Assembly: GCA_963838795.1 (NCBI GenBank)
Contig: CAWISL010000011.1
Span: 62,001-126,000 of the forward strand
Source: JAIBJN01 sp963838795
Lineage (GTDB): Bacteria > Actinomycetota > Thermoleophilia > Gaiellales > Gaiellaceae
Length of the DNA: 64,000 bases
Reading direction: 5' to 3'
Shown piece after piece: positions 40,625-55,861 of the stretch. The notes beneath the pieces are model-generated. The model was not told the DNA's origin. It ran no database searches and saw only the letters and a list, made by a program, of their open reading frames with translations. A program made the position numbers and the translations under genes. Each line of letters begins with the position of its first letter. Position 1 is the first letter of the stretch.

Positions 40625-41389
40625 CTAGGCCGCGGTGTCCCAGTAGCGGACGTTGCCGGAGGTGTCGCCTCCGGAGCCGCCGTCGTCATCGCCGCCGTCG
40701 TCCGGCGCGAAGCCTGGAGGCCCGAGGAAGGGCCTGCCGAAACCGTCGCCGCGGGGATCGGGGAACGTCCCGTTGACGAGTGCGTCGATGGAGCCTTGCA
40801 GGCGCTCGAAGAGCGAGTCCGCCAGCTCCTGGGGGAGGCGCTCGCTCGCCACGGCCTCGTCGAGGGCGGACTTCGCAGCGTCGAGGATCGCCTGCTTCAG
40901 GCCATCGACGGACTTGCCCTCGGCCTCGGCGATCTGGGCGAGCGACTTGCCGTCGCCGAGCTGCTGGAGGAGCTCGGCCTCGGTCAGGCCGAGGTAGTCG
41001 GCAGCGGGGGAGAGCTTGTCCTCGAGGAAGAAGTGATGATGCGGCCCGCGATCGTCCGGCCCGCCCGGTCCGCCGGGGCCGCGGAAGCCGAAGAGCCCGG
41101 GCCCGAAGAGACCTGGCGCCTCGCCCGATTCGATCCGCGACTTCAGCTCGTCGGCCTGCTCCTGGGTGATCCTGCCGTCCTCGAGCGCCTGGTTCACCTG
41201 GTCGACGGCCGCCGCCTTCGTCGCGTCCTCGAGCTCCTGGGAGGAGATGCCGAGGTGCTTCGCCACGGAGTCGAAGAACGTCGAGGCCGGCGAGTCGGTC
41301 TGGGACGCCGCGATGGCCGCGCCTCCTCCAGCGACGGCGAGGCCGGCCACCGTGGCCGCGAGGACCTTCTTCGAAGTCAGCTTGCTCAT
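40625..41389 (-). CDS. Exported acidic/Gly-rich protein of the HtrA stress module
   Basis: 254 residues from ATG 41389 (AAAGGA upstream). The signal peptide is at 1-28 (SKLTSKKVLAATVAGLAVAGGGAAIAA). Two helical repeats each end in a motif like LGISSQELEDATKAAAVDQVNQALEDGRITQEQADELKSRI and YLGLTEAELLQQLGDGKSLAQIAEAEGKSVDGLKQAILDAAKSALDEAV, separated by a Gly/Pro/His loop (FGFRGPGGPGGPDD). The tail is Asp/Gly-rich. The function is unknown. Its promoter carries the same four 11-bp repeats as htrA, so it is very likely under the adjacent two-component system. Confidence 0.8.
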   Translation of the reverse strand: MSKLTSKKVLAATVAGLAVAGGGAAIAASQTDSPASTFFDSVAKHLGISSQELEDATKAAAVDQVNQALEDGRITQEQADELKSRIESGEAPGLFGPGLFGFRGPGGPGGPDDRGPHHHFFLEDKLSPAADYLGLTEAELLQQLGDGKSLAQIAEAEGKSVDGLKQAILDAAKSALDEAVASERLPQELADSLFERLQGSIDALVNGTFPDPRGDGFGRPFLGPPGFAPDDGGDDDGGSGGDTSGNVRYWDTAA

Positions 41390-41435
41390 GGGGAAGTCCT
41401 TTCGCTCGCTCTTTCCCACGATGGAACCAACCTGC

Positions 41436-41475
41436 CCTAAGGGCAACCTGAGAGGTCTCTAAGAGATTCCTAAGA
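41436..41475. promoter_or_regulatory. Four 11-bp-spaced heptamers upstream of the exported-protein gene
   Basis: CCTAAGG (41436), CCTGAGA (41447), TCTAAGA (41458) and CCTAAGA (41469), exactly 11 bp apart. The nearest is 47 bp from the start codon of the minus-strand gene. The same array lies before htrA. Tandem 11-bp direct repeats are the binding mode of OmpR/PhoB-family regulators. Confidence 0.75.
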
Positions 41476-41493
41476 GAGAACGTGCGCAGAAAG

Positions 41494-41526
41494 CGAAAGG
41501 GGCCGCCTCCTGGGCGGCCCCTTTCG
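41494..41526 (-). terminator. Terminator of htrA
   Basis: A perfect 14-bp stem (41494-41507 with 41513-41526) and five-base loop, 20 bp beyond the htrA stop. On the minus strand it is followed by CTTTC. It separates htrA from the next promoter. Confidence 0.8.
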
Positions 41527-41546
41527 TCTTGCTTCCGGCCTCCGCG

Positions 41547-42698
41547 TCAGGAAGGCCGGGTCCCGAGGGACACCTGAACGGTCGTGCTGGAGCCGCCGCG
41601 CGTGTAGGTGAGCTCAACCGTGTCACCAGGGCGCTTGGCGTCGATAGCAGCCTGAAGGGCGGCGCCGTCGGCGATCGCGGCGCCGTCCACGGCGGTGATC
41701 ACGTCACCGCCGGTCGGGTAGCTCTGGCCGTCGACCATGGCGGATCCGGTCGCCGCCCTGAGGCCCGCCTCGGTTGCGGGGGTGCCCTGGCGCACCTCGG
41801 TGACCACGACTCCTGCCGGGAGCCCGAGCTCCTCTGCGACCGTGTCGGGCAGCGAGGCGACGCTCACTCCGAGGTAGGCGTGCTCCACGGCGCCGCTCGA
41901 GATGATCTGCGGCGCGATCGAGGCGACTGTGCTGGACGGGATGGCGAAGCCGATGCCGTCGCTGCCGCCCGAGTCGCTCTTGATCTGCGTGTTGACGCCG
42001 ATCACCTGGCCGGCGGCGTTCAGCAGCGGGCCACCCGAGTTGCCGTGGTTGATGGCGGCGTCGGTCTGGATCGAGTTCGAGATCGTGAAGTTGTTCGGCG
42101 AGGTCATCTGCCGGTTGAGCGCGCTGACGATCCCGCTGGTCGCGGTGCCTTCGAGCCCGAAGGGGCTGCCGAGCGCGACGACGCCCTCGCCGACGCTGAG
42201 CTGGGTGGAATCGCCGAGCTCGAGCGGCTGCAGCGCCGAGGCGGGCGCCTCCACCTTGATCACGGCGAGGTCGGTCGACGGATCGGTGCCCACGACGGTC
42301 GCGTCGTAGTTCGAGCCGTCCCAGAAGCGGACGGAAACCGACTCCGCACCCTCCACGACGTGATCGTTCGTGACGATGTGGCCCTCGCCGTCGAACACGA
42401 AGCCGGAGCCCTGGCCCTGCGCCTGCTGCTCCCCGCCGAGCGGCGAGGACTGGTTCGACGTCGAGGTGATCTCGACGACGCTCTGATAGGTCTGCTCGTA
42501 GATCTCGCTGACGGACAGCGACTCGCTCGTCGACGCCGCAGGCTGTGGGCTCTCGACGGTCACCTGGCGCAGGACGGGGCCCCCTCCGTCCTCAGAGCCG
42601 AGCGCGGCGTAGGTCGCCGCCCCACCGCCGGCGCCGACGGCTGCGGCTGCAACGAGCGCTGCGGTGACGGTGACCGTTCGGGTGGTGCGGGATCTCAT
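41547..42698 (-). CDS. htrA: HtrA/DegP-family serine protease with PDZ domain
   Basis: 383 residues from ATG 42698 (AAAGGA upstream). An N-terminal signal anchor (VTVTAALVAAAAVGAGGGAATYAAL) is followed by a disordered linker. The trypsin-like domain has catalytic H113 (TNDHVV), D143 (STDLAVIKV) and S221 (GNSGGP). One PDZ domain covers ~265-380 (AYLGVSVASLPDTVAEELGLPAGVVVTEVRQGTPATEAGLR). It degrades or refolds damaged exported proteins. It is divergent from a PhoB-type regulator, like the MprAB-PepD arrangement of mycobacteria, and its promoter holds the regulator's presumed binding array. Confidence 0.94.
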   Translation of the reverse strand: MRSRTTRTVTVTAALVAAAAVGAGGGAATYAALGSEDGGGPVLRQVTVESPQPAASTSESLSVSEIYEQTYQSVVEITSTSNQSSPLGGEQQAQGQGSGFVFDGEGHIVTNDHVVEGAESVSVRFWDGSNYDATVVGTDPSTDLAVIKVEAPASALQPLELGDSTQLSVGEGVVALGSPFGLEGTATSGIVSALNRQMTSPNNFTISNSIQTDAAINHGNSGGPLLNAAGQVIGVNTQIKSDSGGSDGIGFAIPSSTVASIAPQIISSGAVEHAYLGVSVASLPDTVAEELGLPAGVVVTEVRQGTPATEAGLRAATGSAMVDGQSYPTGGDVITAVDGAAIADGAALQAAIDAKRPGDTVELTYTRGGSSTTVQVSLGTRPS

Positions 42699-42745
42699 GA
42701 CGCGTTCCTTTCGAGACGTGGATGCCGTCCATGGCAGCAACGCCG

Positions 42746-42811
42746 TCTAAGACCCGTCTGAGATCGCCCTAAGAACTCGGTAAGAAGGGATCCTCTTAGC
42801 GTTCTTTCAGG
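42746..42811. promoter_or_regulatory. htrA/regulator intergenic region with four 11-bp-spaced heptamers plus an inverted pair
   Basis: TCTAAGA (42746), TCTGAGA (42757), CCTAAGA (42768) and GGTAAGA (42779) are exactly 11 bp apart; the nearest is 48 bp from the htrA start codon. On the other strand CCTGAAA (42811-42805) and GCTAAGA (42800-42794) are again 11 bp apart and lie next to the regulator's own promoter (CACAAT at 42821-42826, six bases before its ATG). This suggests activation of htrA and autoregulation. Confidence 0.75.
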
Positions 42812-42832
42812 TTCGGCAAGCACAATGCCCGC

Positions 42833-43516
42833 ATGCGGGTCCTGGTGGTCGACGACGAACGGGCCGTGCGCGAATCCCTGCGGCGCGCGCTCGAGCTCGA
42901 GGGCTACGAGGTGGAGCTCGTCGCCGACGGGCGGGAGGCGCTGGACCGGCTCGAGTCGGGCGCGCCGGAGCCGGACGCCCTCCTCCTCGACGTGCTCATG
43001 CCGGAGGTCGACGGGCTCGAGGTGTGCCGGCGCCTGCGCCGAGCCGGCAGCCGCGTGCCCGTGCTGATGCTCACCGCTCGGGCGGAGGTGGAGAATCGCG
43101 TCGAGGGCCTGGACGCCGGCGCCGACGACTACATCACGAAGCCGTTCGCGCTCGAGGAGCTGCTGGCACGCCTCCGAGCCCTCCTCCGGCGCACCGCGGA
43201 CGGCTCCGGCGAGGTCCTGCGCTTCGAGGACCTCGAGCTCGACCCGAAGACGCGGGACGTGCGCCGGGGCGGGGAGCCGATCGAGCTCACGCGCACCGAG
43301 TTCGCGCTCCTGCAGCTCCTCCTGCTGAACCCTCGGCAGGTGCTGACCCGGTCGCTCATCTTCGAGCGCGTGTGGGGCTACGACTTCGGCGCCACCTCGA
43401 ACTCCCTGGACGTCTACATCGGCTACCTGCGGCGGAAGACCGAGGCCGGCGGGAAGGCACGGTTGATCCAGACGGTCCGCGGCGTCGGCTACGCGCTGCG
43501 CGAGCCCGGAGCATGA
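42833..43516 (+). CDS. OmpR/PhoB-family response regulator
   Basis: 227 residues. The receiver domain has DDE at 7-9, phosphoacceptor D53 (ALLLDVLMPEVDG) and the TxR segment MLTAR. The C-terminal winged helix has ELTRTEFALLQLLLLNPRQVLTRSLIFERVWGYDF, SLDVYIGYLRRKTE and IQTVRGVGYALRE. It is closest in layout to mycobacterial MprA/TcrA-type regulators. It overlaps the kinase gene by four bases. The 11-bp repeat arrays on either side of htrA are its likely sites. Confidence 0.95.
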   Translation: MRVLVVDDERAVRESLRRALELEGYEVELVADGREALDRLESGAPEPDALLLDVLMPEVDGLEVCRRLRRAGSRVPVLMLTARAEVENRVEGLDAGADDYITKPFALEELLARLRALLRRTADGSGEVLRFEDLELDPKTRDVRRGGEPIELTRTEFALLQLLLLNPRQVLTRSLIFERVWGYDFGATSNSLDVYIGYLRRKTEAGGKARLIQTVRGVGYALREPGA

Positions 43517-44844
43517 GCTTTCGCGCACGCCTCACGATCGCCGCCGCCGTCGCGGTCGCGATCGCCGTCGCGGTAGCGTCCGCGGCCGCCTACCTCGCCG
43601 TCCGCAACCAGCTGCGCGGGCAGGTGGACGATGCGCTCGGCGACCGGGCCCGCATCATCGGCCAGATCCCGCTCAGCGTCGTCCGCACCGGCGACGACCA
43701 GTTCTTCCTCCGTATCCCAGGACCGCAGCTCGGCGGTCCGGGTGGCTACGTCCAGGTGTTCGGCCCGCAGGGGGCGATCCGGGCGCCGGGCGACGACCTG
43801 GCGCTCCCCGTGGACGAGCAGACCCGCAGGGCTGCGCAGGGGGCGGAGGACGCCTACTACAGCGACGCCGAGGTCGCGGGCACGCACGTACGCATCCTCA
43901 CGACGCCGATCGGCGAGGGCTACGTGCTGCAGATCGCCCGGCCGCTCACCGAGGTGGACGCCTCACTCGACCGGCTGCGCACGATTCTCATCGTCGTGAC
44001 GCTGGGTGGGATCGGGCTGGCGGCAGGGCTCGGGCTGCTGGTCGCGCGTACCGCGCTCGCTCCGGTGCGGCGCCTGACGGAGGCGACGGAGGAGGTGACG
44101 GCGACCCGGGACCTGTCTCGCCGCATGGCCGACGAGGGGACGGACGAGCTCGGGCGGCTCGCCGGAAGCTTCAACACGATGCTGGCCGCGCTCGAGGACT
44201 CGGCGCGAACCCAGCGCCGCTTTGTGGCCGACGCGTCCCACGAGCTGCGCACGCCCCTGACGAGCCTGCGCACGAACATCGAGGTCCTCGCGCGCGCGGA
44301 CTCCCTGCCGGCTGCCGAGCGCGAGCGCCTCCTTGCCGACGTGGTCGAGCAGCTGGCCGAGATGAGCGAGCTCGTCGCCGAGCTCGTCGCGCTCGACCGG
44401 GCTCAGGAGGACCCGGCCGCGCGCGAGGAGGTGCGGCTCGACCTGCTTGTCGACGAGGCCGTCGAGCGCGCCCGGCGGAACCAGTCGGGGGTCACCTTCA
44501 CGACGGATCTCGAGCCATCGGTCGTCACCGGGATGCCTCACTCCCTCGAGCGGGCGATCGACAACCTGCTCGACAACGCCGCCAAGTGGAGCCCGCCCGA
44601 CGCAGATGTTCAGGTGAGCGTTTACGAGGGCGAGGTCGCGATCCGAGACCACGGGCCTGGGATCGACGAGTCCGACCTCCCCTATGTCTTCGACCGCTTC
44701 TACCGCGCCCCTTCGGCGCGCGGTCTCTCCGGCTCCGGGCTCGGTCTCGCGATCGTCCGCCAGGTGGCCGAGAGCCACGGGGGCGAGGTGACGGCCGAGC
44801 GCGCGGCGGGTGGAGGAACGCTCGTTCGCCTTCGCTTGTCCTGA
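43513..44844 (+). CDS. Sensor histidine kinase (MprB-like)
   Basis: 443 residues. Helix 1 at ~7-30 and helix 2 at ~155-178 enclose a ~120-residue extracytoplasmic sensor. HAMP covers ~178-232, phosphoacceptor H243 is in FVADASHELRTPLTSL, and the ATPase motifs are AIDNLLDNAAKWS, VAIRDHGPGIDESDLPYVFDRFYR and GSGLGLAIVRQVAE. It is coupled to the PhoB-type regulator and sits beside htrA, so envelope or misfolded-protein stress is the likely signal; this is inference. A short GCGGAT/ATCCGC hairpin (44859-44877) follows the stop. Confidence 0.94.
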   Translation: MSFRARLTIAAAVAVAIAVAVASAAAYLAVRNQLRGQVDDALGDRARIIGQIPLSVVRTGDDQFFLRIPGPQLGGPGGYVQVFGPQGAIRAPGDDLALPVDEQTRRAAQGAEDAYYSDAEVAGTHVRILTTPIGEGYVLQIARPLTEVDASLDRLRTILIVVTLGGIGLAAGLGLLVARTALAPVRRLTEATEEVTATRDLSRRMADEGTDELGRLAGSFNTMLAALEDSARTQRRFVADASHELRTPLTSLRTNIEVLARADSLPAAERERLLADVVEQLAEMSELVAELVALDRAQEDPAAREEVRLDLLVDEAVERARRNQSGVTFTTDLEPSVVTGMPHSLERAIDNLLDNAAKWSPPDADVQVSVYEGEVAIRDHGPGIDESDLPYVFDRFYRAPSARGLSGSGLGLAIVRQVAESHGGEVTAERAAGGGTLVRLRLS

Positions 44845-44921
44845 GGGACGAGCGCCTGGCGGATTTCCGTCATCCGCGCTATCATCCGAGTTCGATCAAG
44901 CGGTTTCCCGCGCGTTTTACG

Positions 44922-44951
44922 TTGCGTGGGGACCGCTGCTCGTGCTACTCT
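44922..44951 (+). promoter_or_regulatory. Candidate rpoBC promoter
   Basis: TTGCGT (44922-44927), an 18-bp spacer and TACTCT (44946-44951), about 78 bp before the rpoB start. rpoBC is 4.5 kb away from rplL with a terminator between, so a promoter here is required. Confidence 0.45.
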
Positions 44952-45029
44952 TATCGGTCGCGCCGCTGTACCGCAGATTTCTGCCTGTTTTCTTGTCGCT
45001 AGACCCTGCCTAGAGGGAGGTCTCCGTCC

Positions 45030-48632
<3,603 letters not shown>

Positions 48633-48644
48633 GGGAGAGCGAAC

Positions 48645-53225
<4,581 letters not shown>

Positions 53226-53233
53226 GCCTGGAG

Positions 53234-53265
53234 TCGGGGGCGGCCGGAGGGCCGCCCCCGATTTT
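53234..53265 (+). terminator. Rho-independent terminator after rpoC
   Basis: A 12-bp perfect stem (53234-53245 with 53250-53261), a four-base loop, then TTTT. It lies 8 bp after the rpoC stop. Confidence 0.92.
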
Positions 53266-53389
53266 CCCGCTCTTTGCGAGGAGTTCGTGGGGCATAAAGG
53301 GGGATCGGACGCCCGGAACGTCCGCGTAGACTGGCCTTCGTCGCAGCGAAGAGGGCGCTCGAAGAGCGGCGGCGGGGCGCGGCGGCCGG

Positions 53390-53407
53390 TTATCCACAGG
53401 ATCCACA
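53390..53407 (+). other. DnaA-box-like pair
   Basis: TTATCCACA at 53390-53398 is an exact match to the DnaA box consensus. GGATCCACA follows immediately (53399-53407), a seven-of-nine match. It lies in a 424-bp stretch without a confident gene between rpoC and the diguanylate cyclase. No further boxes or AT-rich unwinding region are seen, so this is not an origin. It could be a DnaA-regulated promoter or a chance match. Confidence 0.4.
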
Positions 53408-53421
53408 GCGAGGTGGGGAAC

Positions 53422-53604
53422 ATGCCTGGTCCCGGTGAACGCGAGCGCCCGAGTGCGACCGAGGAGGCCCAATCAGCCCCTCCTGGGCATTTCCTCTCGG
53501 CCGAGCTCGAGTCGGACTGCGCACGCTTCCTTGAAGACGTGCGCACCCTGGTCAGGCGGCGGGAGGAGATCGGCGCCGCCGCCCGCTTCGGCCACCAGGG
53601 CTGA
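53422..53604 (+). CDS. Possible small protein downstream of the DnaA-box pair
   Basis: 60 residues from ATG 53422, with GAGGTGGGG upstream. The C-terminal half FLSAELESDCARFLEDVRTLVRRREEIGAAARFG looks like an amphipathic helix; the N-terminus is Pro/Glu-rich. I do not recognise it. The ribosome site and native base composition favour a real gene, but length and lack of any family keep this uncertain. Confidence 0.4.
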   Translation: MPGPGERERPSATEEAQSAPPGHFLSAELESDCARFLEDVRTLVRRREEIGAAARFGHQG

Positions 53605-53649
53605 GCCCCACCCGACCAAGTAACAGACTGTTACATGGCTCGTCGGCCG

Positions 53650-54837
53650 CTAGCTCGAGCCGGGCTCGAGGGCGAAGCCGCCCGGCGGTCCCTCCGCCTG
53701 CTGCACCTGGCTCTTGCCGCTGTCCTTCGCCAGGTAGAGAGCCTCGTCGGCGCGCTGGAAGACCGACACCGAGTCGTCGTCGGGCCGAAGCTCGGCGATG
53801 CCGGCGGAGAGACGCACGCGCTCGGCGGGACCTGACGCGCCGGAGCCGACGGCGAACTGGATCCTGCGGTAGAGCTGCTCCGCGTCTCGCGCGCCGGCCT
53901 CGGGCAGGATGACGGCGAACTCATCGCCGCCGACGCGGCAGGCGATGTCGGACTGGCGAACCACCCCGCGCAGCCGCTCGGCGACCGCCGCCAGAACCGC
54001 GTCGCCGGCGAGGTGCCCGAGGCGGTCGTTCGTCGCCTTGAAGTCGTCGATGTCGAGGATGACGAGCGCAATGCCCCGCTCGTAGCGATGAGCCCTCGCG
54101 CATTCGCGCTCGAGCGTCTCGTGGAAGTAGCGCCGGTTGTGGAGGCCGGTGAGAGCGTCCACGTCCGCGAGCTGGCGCGCCTCGCGGAACTCCTGGGCGT
54201 TCCGAATCGCGGGCGCGCTCGTCCGGGCGAGCGTCTCGAGCTCGGCGATCTCCTCGTCCTCTGGCACGCGGTCGTCCTCGCGCCAGAAGACCGCGAGCGT
54301 CCCGATCGTCCCGACGTGCTCCTCGCGGAGCGGGACGGCGACGCCGCCGCGAATCAGCCGCCCACCCGGCTCCTGGGCAGCGTCGCCCGCCTCGTCGTAG
54401 CGGTAGCTGATCCGAACGGCCCTCGCCCCACCCGAGGACGCGCTGGACACCGGTTGGCGGGCGGCCTCCTCTGCCGTCATGCCGAAGGTCGCGACGAGCG
54501 GCGTCTCCTCCGTCTGGCGGATGACCGCCATGGCGGCATCGATCCCGTCGGTGGACACGGCAGCCTCCAGGGTTCGCTCGAGCACCGAATCGAGGTCGAT
54601 CGTCGTCGCGATGTCGGCGAGCCAGCGCGGGCCCCTCGGCTCGACGCGTGTTTCCGGGCGCGCGCGCCCGGGCTCCTCAGGGAGCGGCGGTTCCTCGGGA
54701 ACCGCCGGTGTCTGAGCGCTCGGAGGACGTCTCAGGACGACGACGAGCAGGACCACCGACGCCACGAGCGCGAGCAGCGCCGCGCCGCCGGCCACGCCGA
54801 CGCCGATCCAGGTGGCGGTATCCGCGAGGAGCTGCAT
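53650..54837 (-). CDS. Membrane-anchored GAF-GGDEF diguanylate cyclase
   Basis: 395 residues. One membrane helix (~8-35), a Pro/Glu-rich linker, a GAF-like sensor domain (~70-215, WLADIATTIDLDSVLERTLEAAV...AVPLREEHVGTIGTLAVFW), and a GGDEF domain with intact active site GGDEF at 303-307 and inhibitory site RQSD at 294-297, correctly spaced. It should make c-di-GMP from GTP with product inhibition. A target could be the MshEN domain of PilB in this window. ATG 54837 is chosen; an in-frame TTG at 54885 adds 16 residues. No phosphodiesterase is nearby. Confidence 0.9.
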   Translation of the reverse strand: MQLLADTATWIGVGVAGGAALLALVASVVLLVVVLRRPPSAQTPAVPEEPPLPEEPGRARPETRVEPRGPRWLADIATTIDLDSVLERTLEAAVSTDGIDAAMAVIRQTEETPLVATFGMTAEEAARQPVSSASSGGARAVRISYRYDEAGDAAQEPGGRLIRGGVAVPLREEHVGTIGTLAVFWREDDRVPEDEEIAELETLARTSAPAIRNAQEFREARQLADVDALTGLHNRRYFHETLERECARAHRYERGIALVILDIDDFKATNDRLGHLAGDAVLAAVAERLRGVVRQSDIACRVGGDEFAVILPEAGARDAEQLYRRIQFAVGSGASGPAERVRLSAGIAELRPDDDSVSVFQRADEALYLAKDSGKSQVQQAEGPPGGFALEPGSS

Positions 54838-54924
54838 TGCTGGGGAGTGCGACCCCACGATACGCGGGCGCCGGGGGCCCGACAATCCCTGGCGACGGCC
54901 GGGCGGCAGCTGCTAGCATGCCGC

Positions 54925-54960
54925 AAGGTTCGGCTTGGGCCTGCCCCACGCCGACCTTTT
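54925..54960 (+). promoter_or_regulatory. Attenuator-like hairpin in the str operon leader
   Basis: AAGGT-t-CGGC (54925-54934) pairs with GCCGACCTT (54950-54958), with an inner GGGC/GCCC stem, and is followed by TTTTGTTG. It lies 55 bp before rpsL. TAGCAT at 54914-54919 is a possible -10 just upstream. The layout is that of a leader terminator or attenuator for rpsL-rpsG-fusA-tuf. Confidence 0.5.
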
Positions 54961-55013
54961 GTTGCGTCTGGAAGCCGTCCAGAGACACCTCGGAAGCGAA
55001 GGAATCAGCCCGC

Positions 55014-55385
55014 GTGCCAACCGTGAACCAGCTCGTGCGAAAGGGTCGGAAGACTCCTCCGACCAAGGTCAAGACCCCCGCCCTCAGGGGCGCCCCGCAG
55101 AAGCGAGGGGTCTGCACGCGCGTGTACACGACGACGCCGAAGAAGCCGAACTCCGCGCTGCGCAAGGTCGCGCGCGTCCGGCTCACCAACCAGATGGAAG
55201 TCGGCGCGTACATCCCCGGCGAGGGTCACAACCTCCAGGAGCACTCGGTCGTCCTCATCCGTGGGGGCCGCGTCAAGGACCTCCCGGGCTTCCGCTACAA
55301 GGTGATCCGCGCCGCCCTCGACGCCGGCGGCGTCGTCGAGCGGCGTCAGGGTCGCTCCAAGTACGGCGCCAAGCGGGGTGGATGA
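55014..55385 (+). CDS. rpsL: 30S ribosomal protein S12
   Basis: 123 residues from GTG 55014: PTVNQLVRKGRKTPPTKVKTPALRGAPQKRGVCTRVYTTTPKKPNSALRKVARVRL. Lys43 (TPKKPNS) and Lys88 (GGRVKDLPG), the streptomycin-sensitivity positions, are wild type. It is the first gene of the str operon. In-frame upstream codons back to 54648 overlap the cyclase on the other strand and are not part of S12. Confidence 0.97.
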   Translation: MPTVNQLVRKGRKTPPTKVKTPALRGAPQKRGVCTRVYTTTPKKPNSALRKVARVRLTNQMEVGAYIPGEGHNLQEHSVVLIRGGRVKDLPGFRYKVIRAALDAGGVVERRQGRSKYGAKRGG

Positions 55386-55388
55386 CCC

Positions 55389-55859
55389 GTGCCGCGGCGC
55401 GCAGAGATCCCCGTCCGCGAGCTCGACCCCGATCCGCTGTACGGATCGAAGCTCGTCTCCCAAGTGGTCAACAAGGTCATGCTCGAGGGCAAGAAGTCGA
55501 CGGCTGAGCACATTGTCTACTCCGCGCTGGAGAAGGTCGGCGAGCGGTCCGGCAAGGCGCCGGTCGAGGTGCTCGAGCAGGCCGTGAAGACGGTGACCCC
55601 CGTGCTCGAGGTTCGCTCGCGTCGCGTCGGCGGCGCGAACTACCAGGTGCCCGTCGAGGTGCCGCAGCGCCGCGCGCGGACGCTCGCCGTTCGCTGGCTC
55701 GTCAGCTTCGCACGGGACCGGCGCGAGAAGTCGATGGACGAGAAGCTCGCCAACGAGATCATGGACGCGCTCAACCAGCAGGGCGGCGCGTACAAGCGCA
55801 AGGACGACCTCTACCGGATGGCGCAGGCCAACAAGGCCTTCGCGCACTACAGGTGGTAA
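55389..55859 (+). CDS. rpsG: 30S ribosomal protein S7
   Basis: 156 residues, full length: PRRAEIPVRELDPDPLYGSKLVSQVVNKVMLEGKKSTAEHIVYSALEKV and the C-terminal KRKDDLYRMAQANKAFAHYRW. A primary 16S rRNA binder. GTG start three bases after rpsL. Confidence 0.97.
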   Translation: MPRRAEIPVRELDPDPLYGSKLVSQVVNKVMLEGKKSTAEHIVYSALEKVGERSGKAPVEVLEQAVKTVTPVLEVRSRRVGGANYQVPVEVPQRRARTLAVRWLVSFARDRREKSMDEKLANEIMDALNQQGGAYKRKDDLYRMAQANKAFAHYRW

Positions 55860-55861
55860 CC

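Noticed and set aside
53390..53407. DnaA-box pair as a replication origin
   Set aside because: Only two boxes, no AT-rich region, no dnaA/dnaN/gyr genes nearby.
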